33,600 bases of DNA from Cysteiniphilum marinum (GCF_014857925.1 NZ_JACYVZ010000030.1:1-33600), one strand, 5' to 3'; positions 24,001-30,731 are shown, counted from the first letter of the stretch. The notes: generated by a model from the letters alone, not told the origin. Translations and numbers: made by a program.

Positions 24001-25830
24001 ATCAACAACAATAATATCACGCTTAGATAAACGTAAATGCCCTTTATCTAACTGATACAATAAAGAGGCTGCGGTATGTGACTTAATATCAGAAGAAGAT
24101 TGAAGCTCAGCAGCTGCCGCACCAGATAGCGCCGTACCGACAACATTAAAGCCCGCTTTTTGCCATATCTCATTGGCAAGCTTCATCATAAAGCTCTTAC
24201 CCGTACCAGCAAAACCAACGGTCACACCAATCGATTTACCTTGAAGTAAATGACGTAATGACTGCTCTTGGGTTGGGCGTAAATCATAAGATTTTAATAC
24301 TTTGGCAATGTCAGTATCATAAACATGAAAGCCTTTACGTTTATTAAGCGTCCTGGCCATATCACGCAAATCGAGCTCTTTATCAAAATGCAGCTTGGTA
24401 GTATAGCTGTCTCTGCCATCAATACCAACACCCAAATAGACCAGTTTCTGATCTTGAATAACCTTCTGATACACCGCATTAAAGTTTTGTGTACCCACCT
24501 CATCATGCTCAAAAACTGATTCTTTGATCTGCTTATCACTAAAAATTCCATGATTGGCTTCGAGTTTTTCAATCACTTGATATGTCAAAGCAGATTGTGA
24601 AAGCGGTGAGCTAGTTTGATTATTAACCAAATCTGCCTGATGAGCACTTACCGTATACTTATCAACATCACCTTTAATGTCAGAGAATAGACTAGAAATC
24701 ACACTATTTTGAGCAATCGAGGAAGTGCTATTTTTTGAGTCAGCAGCTATTTTTGCGGCAGAATCATGAGAAGGTAACTGACCATTGACAGGATTTTTAG
24801 GCGCAGTGTCAGTGTCATTTGTGGTTTTAGCTGCCAATGGTAAAGGTGAAAAAGGAGAAACAGCTTCATTTTGTTCACCCTTCCCTAGCGCCTCATCTGC
24901 ACTTTCTTCTGTCTTTTCTGTTATATTTTCACTTATCTTTTCTTTTATTTTTTCTTCTTTTTCTGTATTTTCATGCTGCTGACTTTTAACAATACTCAAC
25001 ACGTCATTCGGTACTGCAAAACGGGATAACTCCTCTTCAACATGTGCTGAATCAATGCAAACATGTTCCTGCTCAAGCTTCTTAATAATGATCTCTGGAT
25101 TGTCTTGAATCTTTAATAAATTCTCAGCTTTGATTAATTGATTTTGCGCTAGTTTATACTTTTGATGTTCGCTATCTTTCATATGTTTAGCTTTGCCAAC
25201 TTTCTTCATAGGCACCAAATCAAGACCACGATCAATATAACTTCTATGATCAATTTGAACATCTAAACCTTTGCGCTTTGCAAATTCATTGACACACTCA
25301 GACCACTCACTTCTAACCTTAAGATACATTTCCTTAAGCTCGCCCATCTTCAATTGCATCTTGTTACTGAAACCTGTTTCAGTTAATTGACGCATGGGCA
25401 TTAAAATATGAAAGTGCGGATTGTTCTTTTCCCAGTGCATGGCAACATCAGCAAACATGCCATCAATAGCAATATACTTTGTAACAAACTCATCAACTAA
25501 CTCTTTGGCATCAGCAAAACTAAATTCCAACGGAATAGAAACATCATCATGAAAACAAAGTTGCGCACGTGGATGCTTTTCAATAAGTTCTATGCGATTC
25601 CATATTTGATCAGATAGCTCTTTACTTGGATCAAACTTTTTTACCCATTCAGGAGCATTCTCAGGCAAATAACTCTTTTTGAAAACAACGTGATTCTTAT
25701 CACTAAAATCAATTGTCTTATCTAGGCGTATACACTTTTTTGATTCTCCACGAATGTAAGCTGCGGCAAATACCGCATTAAAGCCTTCTGCTCGCTTACC
25801 GAAGTTTCGGGAGTAGTGATAAATCGCCAT
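18067..25830 (-). CDS. traA: Giant MOBQ relaxase-helicase-TOPRIM protein (TraA/MobA-MobL type)
   Basis: A 2587-residue conjugative DNA-processing protein. The N-terminal relaxase (1-220) has AIYHYS, AAYIRG with likely nucleophile Y25, and the metal site H132 plus HFH at 139-141. A low-complexity, disordered linker spans about 280-430. The RecD/TraA-like helicase has Walker A GFAGTGKS at 539-546, DE at 610-611 (VDEFGM), and HKLQGATFDHTLADVDSVG as a late motif. Then comes about 1100 residues of helical, coiled-coil-rich sequence without known domains. The C-terminus holds a plasmid-primase region with a TOPRIM fold: YIAEGPETAAS from 2331 (E2334) and AGDNDG near 2381. Agrobacterium TraA is about 1100 residues, so this is more than twice the usual size. 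The start lies beside the predicted oriT and diverges from traC. It nicks oriT, unwinds the strand and may prime the complement. Confidence 0.92.
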   Translation of the reverse strand: MAIYHYSRNFGKRAEGFNAVFAAAYIRGESKKCIRLDKTIDFSDKNHVVFKKSYLPENAPEWVKKFDPSKELSDQIWNRIELIEKHPRAQLCFHDDVSIPLEFSFADAKELVDEFVTKYIAIDGMFADVAMHWEKNNPHFHILMPMRQLTETGFSNKMQLKMGELKEMYLKVRSEWSECVNEFAKRKGLDVQIDHRSYIDRGLDLVPMKKVGKAKHMKDSEHQKYKLAQNQLIKAENLLKIQDNPEIIIKKLEQEHVCIDSAHVEEELSRFAVPNDVLSIVKSQQHENTEKEEKIKEKISENITEKTEESADEALGKGEQNEAVSPFSPLPLAAKTTNDTDTAPKNPVNGQLPSHDSAAKIAADSKNSTSSIAQNSVISSLFSDIKGDVDKYTVSAHQADLVNNQTSSPLSQSALTYQVIEKLEANHGIFSDKQIKESVFEHDEVGTQNFNAVYQKVIQDQKLVYLGVGIDGRDSYTTKLHFDKELDLRDMARTLNKRKGFHVYDTDIAKVLKSYDLRPTQEQSLRHLLQGKSIGVTVGFAGTGKSFMMKLANEIWQKAGFNVVGTALSGAAAAELQSSSDIKSHTAASLLYQLDKGHLRLSKRDIIVVDEFGMLALDDAHRLMKHVVQAEAKLVGIGDDEQTQPIGPGASMRSIIDEVGASKMTDIIRQKKDWQREATVHFETQDTGKGFDLYQSHGHVHFYDQGKDKHTAMLERWQSHLDAGAPLSEVMMLAHKNDSIDALNKMARERLVGQGKLDGGVRFKNDNHKQLTIAVGERLLFTRNDKKLGVKNGFMGTVSAVDENHVTVTLKSGQSITFDPAAYNHFNYAYAATIHKLQGATFDHTLADVDSVGWDRHLFLVGGTRHRENFDLFVDGETFNDLDHVKEVVTRGGLKDHIYDYPVRFAINRGFDGEHIAERAAGLVSKTADKLHDAWLYLSNYQAYVEKTLARKEAAISDEQREMLRIREEARIVASFADKRIEIAKLSKAINEALGERTLADAQNDPEVQGLWDDLYQAQVDHGVLAHRIKNNTIDLTESLHANRITSATLNKAYDFYEKHEQIHALAKAYTLKQLWQPEQAAKIINDLSSYQRHIFKAFDTETQAFDFINELRNQAANVQYEKAFAHFGVEYRVFIKDARDYIQRNHALFESYAELRSLKSSSNDHLGNDENENKHKEKIEAVSRRCALLRQSRNAVASTLASSDVAKEVGDFFRIDQAKLGLHAIEHKTANDLIDRFRSSDASFIGQIMTAHQIKSQFAMMSGYVEHAFNDGWKDINIANWHFDRRLQVLRGTKAYRQSVNVINDYLTLAKHARSNWQAFYRVADQQKAYASSTSISSSFTSLNDKEKGADQHKHKHKQSNDRKDILRQMAQHYAYQRDALAYDIVQNLDQYSGAIDFAKIDLERLREAAGNYDRVRRYQLALQRVSRFEEAKALLADGKRYGNHLQAAHVYKQAKADVRKLEKVTLLRELSSATKHQDIHLVKNYLDASYQSYRYYKKKQHAFDGHVYVDSVFRPKHLQAYANTSVQFARQADRYAYALVEQGVDYQSILKHQIKDESRLKTTIERIEKAHTRETKRLEIEAYLNPKTPQVQLEKLAYQFTQDSKGYYGLARETGLLWLPLYKMALPEKLRQVRATLNAADQATFDAITEHSDICRTVADKTKELKVLEAQLVELRKATNVGKENIEEAALKAEIASSKENYYYTIAVRNEMAYKLAQKNPELLATDAESQNQLRDKFPHFYSKRFIYHVGLHEARLAAKDRIDTYLQSGMKDKAIAYEIMQNLGKHMFYLKNHKDCDIKTISIQALEHQYAEGLKAINDPQKASVYQALADYDIAMEKTKQAWAQIRQVRRLENPTINIAELEAKAVHLSDIKNEKAHKAYVSSGQFKDELLKNTFKRIDVLKLNKAAHSHQLVIDVGEYRKVKDQDNQVLAQMLALDLSLDYGKGQVYKAFKAHATDYQKGYYIDAIRAREIEFKQSLGADQRPLYDEVLRYVDADRRLRYVKHPGAYHDKLLQTRHSLAVQFSKWPSRYESMLQFEEVKWSQVQAYSERVPVLNHLKATHAANEIAPANSASSNLSTAPMQPREVTRFDVKAINNAIYARLDVYDYAFGQPMKATQDYVLYEHDRMVMLSGEKKGQWYDPVKDQYRQPADAFRENFPQQKTGMSHFEMAAIFAGLKVETVKTTEIYDPQKMAEQREAEAARTRAAEIAKAQKLWSATVPLKDTLAERYLKEHRAIYPIHTMQMRFLPKGAWVYEQDGQTLTNKLPMLVVPVYGKEGLTGVQRIYLDPKTADKPSFMDTPKLTLGVISGSAGFVNIAAEKGQKGRLYIAEGPETAASIAMADPKATVLTACGSAANIGKMKDMIERFNPSEVIIAGDNDGVTSQSYALTYEAQAALKAQGIDARVILPQNIEGFKKTDWNDVLVHQHVDDISEQMGLDRLHNRVDRTQLQLSQSAPGISQETKDAMSMYAKRYMANRDEFIDGDAYINDWLREYSDETLQAHKSDIQALVKYELDYPGERTDFNLTDDKIEAVIAKSGSPMALSSVATMIDIYARHHRDKVQQQLSKAKGQSQSHDEGYDVGE

Positions 25831-25882
25831 CTAGTACAATTCAATCCTTATATTGATACCCTGTACTTTAGCAGATCGCACA

Positions 25883-25917
25883 GTAAGTCGCAAGACTTAC
25901 ACAAGTGCGCATTAGGT
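25883..25917. other. Predicted origin of transfer (oriT), IncQ/Ti type
   Basis: A perfect inverted repeat GTAAGTC-GCAA-GACTTAC (25883-25900) is followed after two bases by AAGTGCGC (25903-25910), the core I recall for the RSF1010/Ti nick region, where the inverted repeat also sits just before the nick site. It lies between the relaxase gene and traC, the same order as in Ti plasmids. A wider repeat, CATTAGGTT at 25910-25918 and AACCTAATG at 25963-25971, encloses the segment beyond it. The rest of 25831-26053 holds the divergent promoters and no gene. Confidence 0.7.
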
Positions 25918-26053
25918 TAGGAACGCAAAAACCAAGATGCCGATCTGGTCACAACCTAATGTTCTAATGAATTCGCTACGCTCATGTTTTCATAAGAGTC
26001 CTTTGCTGCTATCATAGACCTGTCATAATCAGATTAAAATTAAGGAAGTTTTG

Positions 26054-26332
26054 ATGGCTGCCAAGAAAAAGACACCACAAGAACGTAAAGCGGATATTCA
26101 AAAGCAAATCGATGAGCTTAAAAAACTGGAAGCAAAGATTGACAAAGATCGCGCTGATAAAGTTGGTAAGTTGGCACTCAAATATGGCGTGACTGATCTG
26201 GAAGATGATATCATCGAAAAAGAGTTTAAAGCCATTGCCGAAAAATATAAAGAAGATAAAGAGATGCTAAACAAATTGGATGATGAAGTAAAAAAGTCAT
26301 CATCAGACTCAACCGCAAGCGCACCGAGTTAA
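26054..26332 (+). CDS. traC: TraC-like conjugal transfer protein
   Basis: A 92-residue charged helical protein (MAAKKKTPQERKADIQKQID ... DKVGKLALKYGVTDLEDDII ... FKAIAEKYKED) ending in a Ser/Ala tail (SSSDSTASAPS). Size, the RIGxLALKxGL-like phrase, acidic segment and Ser/Ala tail match TraC of Ti-type plasmids, a relaxosome accessory factor. ATG 26054 follows AAGGAAG at 26042-26048; a TTG one codon earlier is also in frame. It is divergent from traA across oriT, as expected. Codons 79-81 contain A AAA AAG, after which a -1 shift would continue into the traD-like frame. Confidence 0.7.
   Translation: MAAKKKTPQERKADIQKQIDELKKLEAKIDKDRADKVGKLALKYGVTDLEDDIIEKEFKAIAEKYKEDKEMLNKLDDEVKKSSSDSTASAPS
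26290..26296 (+). other. Candidate -1 ribosomal frameshift heptamer (A AAA AAG)
   Basis: In the traC reading frame the bases read GTA AAA AAG, that is A AAA AAG in the phase of the E. coli dnaX slippery site. Slipping back one base continues as GTC ATC ATC AGA CTC, open for 163 codons to 26787. A modest GACTC/GAGTT stem 9 bases downstream is the only stimulator seen; no upstream Shine-Dalgarno-like stimulator is obvious. Confidence 0.45.
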
Positions 26333-26787
26333 CCACCCTTTCAGTACGTGAACGTAAAAAAGACTCACGGCAAAAGTTCTTAATAGGTCTTGCGTTTGAA
26401 AAAGCAAACCTTGAGTTGTTCTTAAAACCACAATGCACATTTTGTAAATTATCAGCAGACAAGGTCTGCCATTATATAAACTCATCATTTGCAACAGCAA
26501 TCTGCAAAAAGGCAATCGAGTTAATTGAGAGTAATGTGCAAGAGCATGATTTTTATAAAATCGGTTCTGCGGTTTTTAATGCGCGTAATTATGAATACCA
26601 CAGTAGTAAGCGTGATCAACTCTTCGCCCTCTTTGGCCAGGAGTACGAGAAAATACGTTTCCACAATATTGTGCGTTTAGGTGGTGACATCATCGCATCA
26701 GGATTGAGTGAGTATCACAAAGCAACCGTGGTGGGTTCAATCCATTTTATCGCCAAGCAATATTTCAACGTGGATCATACACTGTAA
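26296..26787 (+). CDS. traD: TraD-like conjugal transfer protein, -1 frame, no credible start codon
   Basis: The -1 frame relative to traC encodes LNRKRTELTTLSVRERKKDS, RQKFLIGLAFEKANLE and then 120 further residues. RERKxDSRxKxLIGxxxEKA is the signature I associate with small TraD proteins that follow TraC in Ti-like transfer operons. The frame is open from 26287, but between there and 26416 there is no ATG, GTG or TTG. The TTG at 26416 would discard the conserved segment. So the protein is made by frameshifting from traC (fusion of about 244 residues), by an unusual start, or the sequence carries an indel. The C-terminal part (PQCTFCKLSADKVCHYINS ...) is not recognised. Confidence 0.6.
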   Translation, partial: VIIRLNRKRTELTTLSVRERKKDSRQKFLIGLAFEKANLELFLKPQCTFCKLSADKVCHYINSSFATAICKKAIELIESNVQEHDFYKIGSAVFNARNYEYHSSKRDQLFALFGQEYEKIRFHNIVRLGGDIIASGLSEYHKATVVGSIHFIAKQYFNVDHTL

Positions 26788-26852
26788 AGTCAATCATACT
26801 TCATAACCACAATTTCGTTGTCGACACTTTCCAGCACACAACAACTCGACAC

Positions 26853-26875
26853 ACTTCATAAGTGCACCCACCCTT
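26853..26875 (+). other. Second Q-type nick-like sequence
   Basis: TAAGTGCACCCACCC at about 26860-26874 differs at two positions from the RSF1010 nick segment as I remember it, with a small CACTT-CAT-AAGTG dyad just before it. It lacks the longer upstream inverted repeat seen at 25883-25900. It may be a relic or a second oriT. The sequence from 26788 to here contains two TCGACAC-CTT repeats and no gene. Confidence 0.35.
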
Positions 26876-26983
26876 CTGCCAAGTAAGCAAGATCATCATC
26901 GCACTTATTCGGTCTCGTTGTTTTTGATTTACCATTGGGATTATTTATTTTTTAATTTTATATTTTTCATATAATTATTATTT

Positions 26984-27056
26984 AGCGATATTAATTACTA
27001 TTTTAAATAGCGATAAAAGGCATTTTAAAGCGATCTACAAGAAGTTCTAAAGCAAT
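26984..27056 (+). repeat. Iteron-like AGCGAT repeats upstream of orphan parB
   Basis: AGCGAT occurs at 26984, 27009 and 27029, and AGCAAT at 27051, spaced 25, 20 and 22 bases (about two helical turns) with shared TTTAAA-type left flanks. They lie in a very AT-rich gene-free region 110-180 bases before the parB start. They could be operators or a centromere-like site for the encoded ParB, or a cryptic origin. Confidence 0.4.
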
Positions 27057-27163
27057 CTGTTCGCGCGTACAGATAATTAATAAAAGATATTTTAAATTAA
27101 TCACTTGATATTTTATTTATATAATGATAAATATAGCACTATAAATAGTTACATGGAACCATC

Positions 27164-27925
27164 ATGGAAGTTATTGAAATTAATCCAAGCCAATGTAAGC
27201 GCTGGGAATTTGCCGATCGATCTGCCTTTGAATTTGGTGACATTCATGCCCTTGGCATGGACATCAAAAAAAATGGTCAGGTTGAACCCGTCATGGTCAG
27301 ACCACTTAAAAATGATGCGCAATACCAATATGAAGTGATTGCTGGCAGCAGACGGTGGAAAGCATGCCTTGAGCTCGATATTGATTTAAGAGCCATTGTT
27401 AAAGACATCTCTGACGAGCAGGCCTATTTCCTTCAGCTGCGCGAAAATGAAAAACAACCCATCTCAGATTACTCCAGGGGCATTCATTTTCAGAAGCTAT
27501 TGGATAGCAATAAAACAACGGTTGCTGAAATCGCAAGTTACCTGCATTGCTCAAAAGAAAAAGTATACGACTTATTATCGTTTAATAAGGTGCCACAGCA
27601 AATTTGGGATGCTGTGATCAATATGGGTAAGGTGAGCTGCCGATCGTCAAAGGTGATCGCTCTATTAGCCCGTAAAGGCGATGAATATATCGCTGCTTTA
27701 ATTGAAATCGCTGAAGACATCCGTAAAGGCGCAGGCTGTAAAAAAATTGAGAAGCTCGTCAATGAGATTGTTCATGGCGAACAAGACATTGATGATCATA
27801 AAGAAATTATTACTGATCATGGCCAAGTTATTGGTAAATGGGTTAAAAATACCATCGTCTTTGATCAGAGCTTTACATTCTCTCAAGATCAAATTGAACA
27901 AGCACTAAAGAAGTTGATAAACTAA
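27164..27925 (+). CDS. parB: ParB/KorB-like protein (orphan, no adjacent ParA)
   Basis: A 253-residue ParB family protein. The N-terminal CTP-binding domain shows FGDIHALGMDIKKNGQVEPV (24-43), AGSRRWKA at 60-67 and ENEKQPISDYSRG at 94-106. A helix-turn-helix follows at about 117-143 (TTVAEIASYLHCSKEKVYDLLSF), then a helical linker and a short dimerisation end. It is clearly paralogous to the ParB at 29169-30035 (shared GDI--L---I--NGQV-P, RRW-AC, ENEK--ISDYS-G). No ParA is beside it on this strand. It may act as a KorB-like transcriptional regulator of transfer genes or as a second partition factor. Ribosome binding site is weak. Confidence 0.85.
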   Translation: MEVIEINPSQCKRWEFADRSAFEFGDIHALGMDIKKNGQVEPVMVRPLKNDAQYQYEVIAGSRRWKACLELDIDLRAIVKDISDEQAYFLQLRENEKQPISDYSRGIHFQKLLDSNKTTVAEIASYLHCSKEKVYDLLSFNKVPQQIWDAVINMGKVSCRSSKVIALLARKGDEYIAALIEIAEDIRKGAGCKKIEKLVNEIVHGEQDIDDHKEIITDHGQVIGKWVKNTIVFDQSFTFSQDQIEQALKKLIN

Positions 27926-27950
27926 GGGCAGAATATTTGAGGAAAGAAAA

Positions 27951-28904
27951 ATGGAACTTTTAAATGCAATTAAATCTCTAGGTGCCTTTGCTGTTTATCT
28001 TTTTAATCAATGGTTAGGATGGGCTTGGTATATTGAAATAATAACAGGGTTAATTTCACTCCTATTAATTATATTTGTCATTGCTGTTTTTATTGAGTCA
28101 ATTCTAATTGCATATACCAAGCCCACCATGTTAAATGATAAAGAAACCCATATCTTAGGAATGTTTGCCAGTAAAAAAAATATGGAAAAAAACAAGGATT
28201 ATGGTACACCTAGAAACATGAGTATTGTCTTTTCTTCATGTTTAATTGCATTCCTTTTAGCAACCTATTACCTTTTTTGGATTCCATGGTTAAGCATAAA
28301 AATTGCTATTGCAATAGCACTCATTGGCTCAATCATCTACTATTTTAAAATAGTCTATTATTACGGTTATACCATATTACCATTAATATTTATGATGACG
28401 CTTCTAACACATGTGCTATCAATATTAAATTTTAATTTTGGATTACCTGACTTTCCACCACACTATATTTTTGATTGGTGGGGGCTAGGCATTAATTCAA
28501 CAAGCAATAGTTTCCACATTTTACCATTTCCAAATATTACTGTTAACGCAACTGATTACACGATCAATTTTAACCAATACTACTACTTAGCATTATTACT
28601 AATAAGTTACTACGGTATCTTGTTAAATATCTGCAATTACTTCAAATGGCAAAATAAAACATACGACCCAGCAATTAAAACAACAACTGGATCTTCAATA
28701 GAGTTTTTAGACCAAGTAGATCAAAAAGTTAGTGAACAAGGTGATACACAAATATCATCTAAATTAAAATTGATTGGGTTTAGTGATGATAGCATCAGTA
28801 TAATAACATCAAAATATAGTGACCTAATGATTTCTGAGATATTGCACGATATGAATAGAGAAAACCCAGATAATCAAAAAAAATATATTATCAGTCGGTT
28901 ATGA
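27951..28904 (+). CDS. Hypothetical multi-pass membrane protein
   Basis: A 317-residue protein with about five hydrophobic segments: near 22-52, 88-108, 115-132, 136-158 and 208-227. A long periplasmic-looking loop (FGLPDFPPHYIFDWWGLGIN ... PNITVNATDYT) lies between the last two. The C-terminal 85 residues are cytoplasmic, charged and helical (GFSDDSISIITSKYSDLMIS). GAGGAAAG before the ATG is a good ribosome binding site, 25 bases after parB. No family recognised; surface exclusion or mating-related functions are possible but unsupported. Confidence 0.7.
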   Translation: MELLNAIKSLGAFAVYLFNQWLGWAWYIEIITGLISLLLIIFVIAVFIESILIAYTKPTMLNDKETHILGMFASKKNMEKNKDYGTPRNMSIVFSSCLIAFLLATYYLFWIPWLSIKIAIAIALIGSIIYYFKIVYYYGYTILPLIFMMTLLTHVLSILNFNFGLPDFPPHYIFDWWGLGINSTSNSFHILPFPNITVNATDYTINFNQYYYLALLLISYYGILLNICNYFKWQNKTYDPAIKTTTGSSIEFLDQVDQKVSEQGDTQISSKLKLIGFSDDSISIITSKYSDLMISEILHDMNRENPDNQKKYIISRL

Positions 28905-28938
28905 TTAGCTATATTGTACTTATTACATAAAAAGTTTA

Positions 28939-29151
28939 TTATTCTTTGAGATAAGATTCAACCAAAAGGTCTATAGCCTCACCCTTTCTTCTTAAATTAT
29001 GTTTGGTTTTTATCTCTTCAAGGGCAATTTTTGTTTCATTTTTTATCCAGTCCGATATTTGCGTATAACCAAACTCCTTCATATTATCAGACCTTTTTTT
29101 TTGTGATTTGATATAGGTTTTCTTTCTATTATCCATATCTTGATTTTCCAT
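28939..29151 (-). CDS. Small ribbon-helix-helix-like protein, third gene of the par operon
   Basis: A 70-residue basic protein. After a lysine-rich N-terminus (MDNRKKTYIKSQKKRSD) comes EFGYTQISDWIKNETKIALE and TKHNLRRKGEAIDLLVESYL, a strand-helix-helix pattern like Arc/MetJ-type regulators. It follows parB on the minus strand. ATG 29151 is chosen; an in-frame GTG at 29160 lies inside the parS-like palindrome. Likely an autoregulator or partition accessory, translated by coupling since no ribosome binding site is evident. Confidence 0.6.
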   Translation of the reverse strand: MENQDMDNRKKTYIKSQKKRSDNMKEFGYTQISDWIKNETKIALEEIKTKHNLRRKGEAIDLLVESYLKE

Positions 29152-29153
29152 TA

Positions 29154-29171
29154 TGGTCACGCGCGTGACTA
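29154..29171. promoter_or_regulatory. parS-like palindrome, copy 2
   Basis: TGGTCACGCGCGTGACTA shares 17 of 18 bases with the copy at 30760-30777, and the inner 14 bases are a perfect palindrome. It overlaps the parB stop codon and the start region of the small gene. Length, symmetry, GC-rich core in AT-rich DNA and position at the end of parAB suggest a ParB centromere site or an operator of the small regulator. Confidence 0.6.
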
Positions 29172-30035
29172 AATCAAATCTTTAATATTACTTTCTATCA
29201 TGACTGCTAATTTCTCAGCATCAATATTAATTTTTGATATATCTATTAATATTTCATTTCCATTATTTTTCATACACTCCATACCATTAATACTAAAGTT
29301 TTTTATGGTCTTTGTTACCTTGTCTGTATTTTTATTTTTTAAATAGTCGTTCACTAACTTTTTTATTCTTTTCTCTCCATATCCCAGCGCTATCTTATCA
29401 GCAATAGCTATTAATGCATCTATATGCTTTTTACCCAAAGAACTTATTGAGGCTATTTCTGCCGATGTTCTACTAGATACTTTGCTCATATCTTTAACTT
29501 CAGCCCAAACCTCACCTGGAACCCTAGAAAAGCTTAAGTAATTTTTTAATGATGTGGGTGTCATCCCAATTTTTTCAGCCAACTTACTCTGCGTAATTTT
29601 TTCTCCTTGTAAGACAGAGTAATAAAACATACCCTTAGAATAATCAGATATACTTTCCTTTTCATTTTCAGCCAACAATGATGATATAGCTTGCTCGACA
29701 GTTATATCATTTTCTACCAAACATCTAACCTTTTTTCCATTCTTCTTACATGCTAACCATCTTCTATAGCCTGCAATAACGATATATTGCGCATCAGCAT
29801 TGCTCTTTGCTTTTATGTCACTATTCTGCGGGGTAACTACTATGGGTTGAACCTGCCCATTCATTTCAATGCTTTTAGCTAGTTGGTCAATATCGCCAAG
29901 CTCAAATTCTTTTCTATCTCTATACTCCCACGTATCAATTTTACTTGCATCAATCTCTACTATATTATTTAGTATCCCCTCTTCCTTAGAATATTTTTCC
30001 ATTTTCTCTTTTAGACTGTTACTTAAATCAAACAT
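29169..30035 (-). CDS. parB: ParB partition protein
   Basis: A 288-residue ParB family protein. A short N-terminal helix, where ParA-stimulating residues usually lie, is followed by FELGDIDQLAKSIEMNGQVQ (44-63), AGYRRW at 88-93 and ENEKESISDYSKG at 123-135, the CTP-binding boxes. A helix-turn-helix (KITQSKLAEKIGMTPTSLKN, 146-165) and a helical region (KKHIDALIAIADKIALGYGE) follow. The end (LIDISKINIDAEKLAVMIES) is probably the dimer interface. It starts 24 bases after parA in the same operon, and its stop lies in the parS-like palindrome. It should load on that palindrome and spread. Confidence 0.93.
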   Translation of the reverse strand: MFDLSNSLKEKMEKYSKEEGILNNIVEIDASKIDTWEYRDRKEFELGDIDQLAKSIEMNGQVQPIVVTPQNSDIKAKSNADAQYIVIAGYRRWLACKKNGKKVRCLVENDITVEQAISSLLAENEKESISDYSKGMFYYSVLQGEKITQSKLAEKIGMTPTSLKNYLSFSRVPGEVWAEVKDMSKVSSRTSAEIASISSLGKKHIDALIAIADKIALGYGEKRIKKLVNDYLKNKNTDKVTKTIKNFSINGMECMKNNGNEILIDISKINIDAEKLAVMIESNIKDLI

Positions 30036-30059
30036 CTTAACTCCAAAATATATGCAAAA

Positions 30060-30683
30060 TTAATATAGTCCTACAATTTCCTGTGCAAGTTTTATAAATT
30101 CATTATGAGAATCTGAACTTTTAGCAAAAGTCCCCACCCATTCACCATAAAAAGCAGCTTCCATAACAACGCTTTTGGAAGTTACTATTGATTGTAAAGC
30201 CAATCCACTTTTTGATAACTGATCTAATAATTGTTCACTTAAACGGTGGCGCTTTTGATACTTAGAAGCTAGCAACTTGAAAGGTTTTCCGCTCATTTTA
30301 GGTAACTCAATAGCACTAGATAAATTGTTTTGATCTAAAAAACTTGGTGAGCATGGTAATATAATTAAATCTGATAATAATATAGCTTTAAATGCAGCTT
30401 GCATATAATTTGGCGGGGTATCTAGAATTATAAAGTCATATTGATTCTTTAATTCCTGAATGCGATTACTTGGAGTTTCATCAAATAATGGCATAACAAA
30501 TTTAATTCCTTTTTCCCTATCATCTCCTTGTTTTGACCATTCTATAGCGTCTGGTTTATCTTTATCCATATCGCAAACAATTGCTTTATAGCCAATTTCT
30601 ATTAACGCCCCTGCTAAATTAATCGCTGTGGTTGTTTTACAACTTCCACCTTTAGATTGACTTATTCCAATAACTTTACCCAT
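30060..30683 (-). CDS. parA: ParA partition ATPase
   Basis: A 207-residue ParA/MinD-type ATPase. The deviant Walker A is KGGSCKTT at 11-18, Walker A' is CDMDKDKPD (37-45) and Walker B is FIILDTPPN at 84-92. It has no N-terminal DNA-binding extension, so it belongs to the short ParA class (type Ib), where ParB or a small regulator represses the operon. The start is ATG 30683, with GGAGAA 5 bases upstream; the longer frame to 30728 adds non-conserved residues. Upstream lie the 16-base palindrome at 30732-30747 and the parS-like palindrome, likely operator and centromere. Confidence 0.93.
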   Translation of the reverse strand: MGKVIGISQSKGGSCKTTTAINLAGALIEIGYKAIVCDMDKDKPDAIEWSKQGDDREKGIKFVMPLFDETPSNRIQELKNQYDFIILDTPPNYMQAAFKAILLSDLIILPCSPSFLDQNNLSSAIELPKMSGKPFKLLASKYQKRHRLSEQLLDQLSKSGLALQSIVTSKSVVMEAAFYGEWVGTFAKSSDSHNEFIKLAQEIVGLY

Positions 30684-30731
30684 GTAAGTTCTCCATAAAT
30701 TGTCTAGGCACAAAACATTATTACACAATAC

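Noticed and set aside
18067-25830. Many open frames of 60-110 codons on both strands inside the relaxase gene
   Set aside because: They lie in other frames of one continuous 2587-codon gene with recognisable domains and have no ribosome binding sites or family resemblance.
26416-26787. traD beginning at TTG 26416
   Set aside because: It would delete the conserved RERKKDSRQKFLIGLAFEKA segment that defines the family, and no ribosome binding site precedes it.
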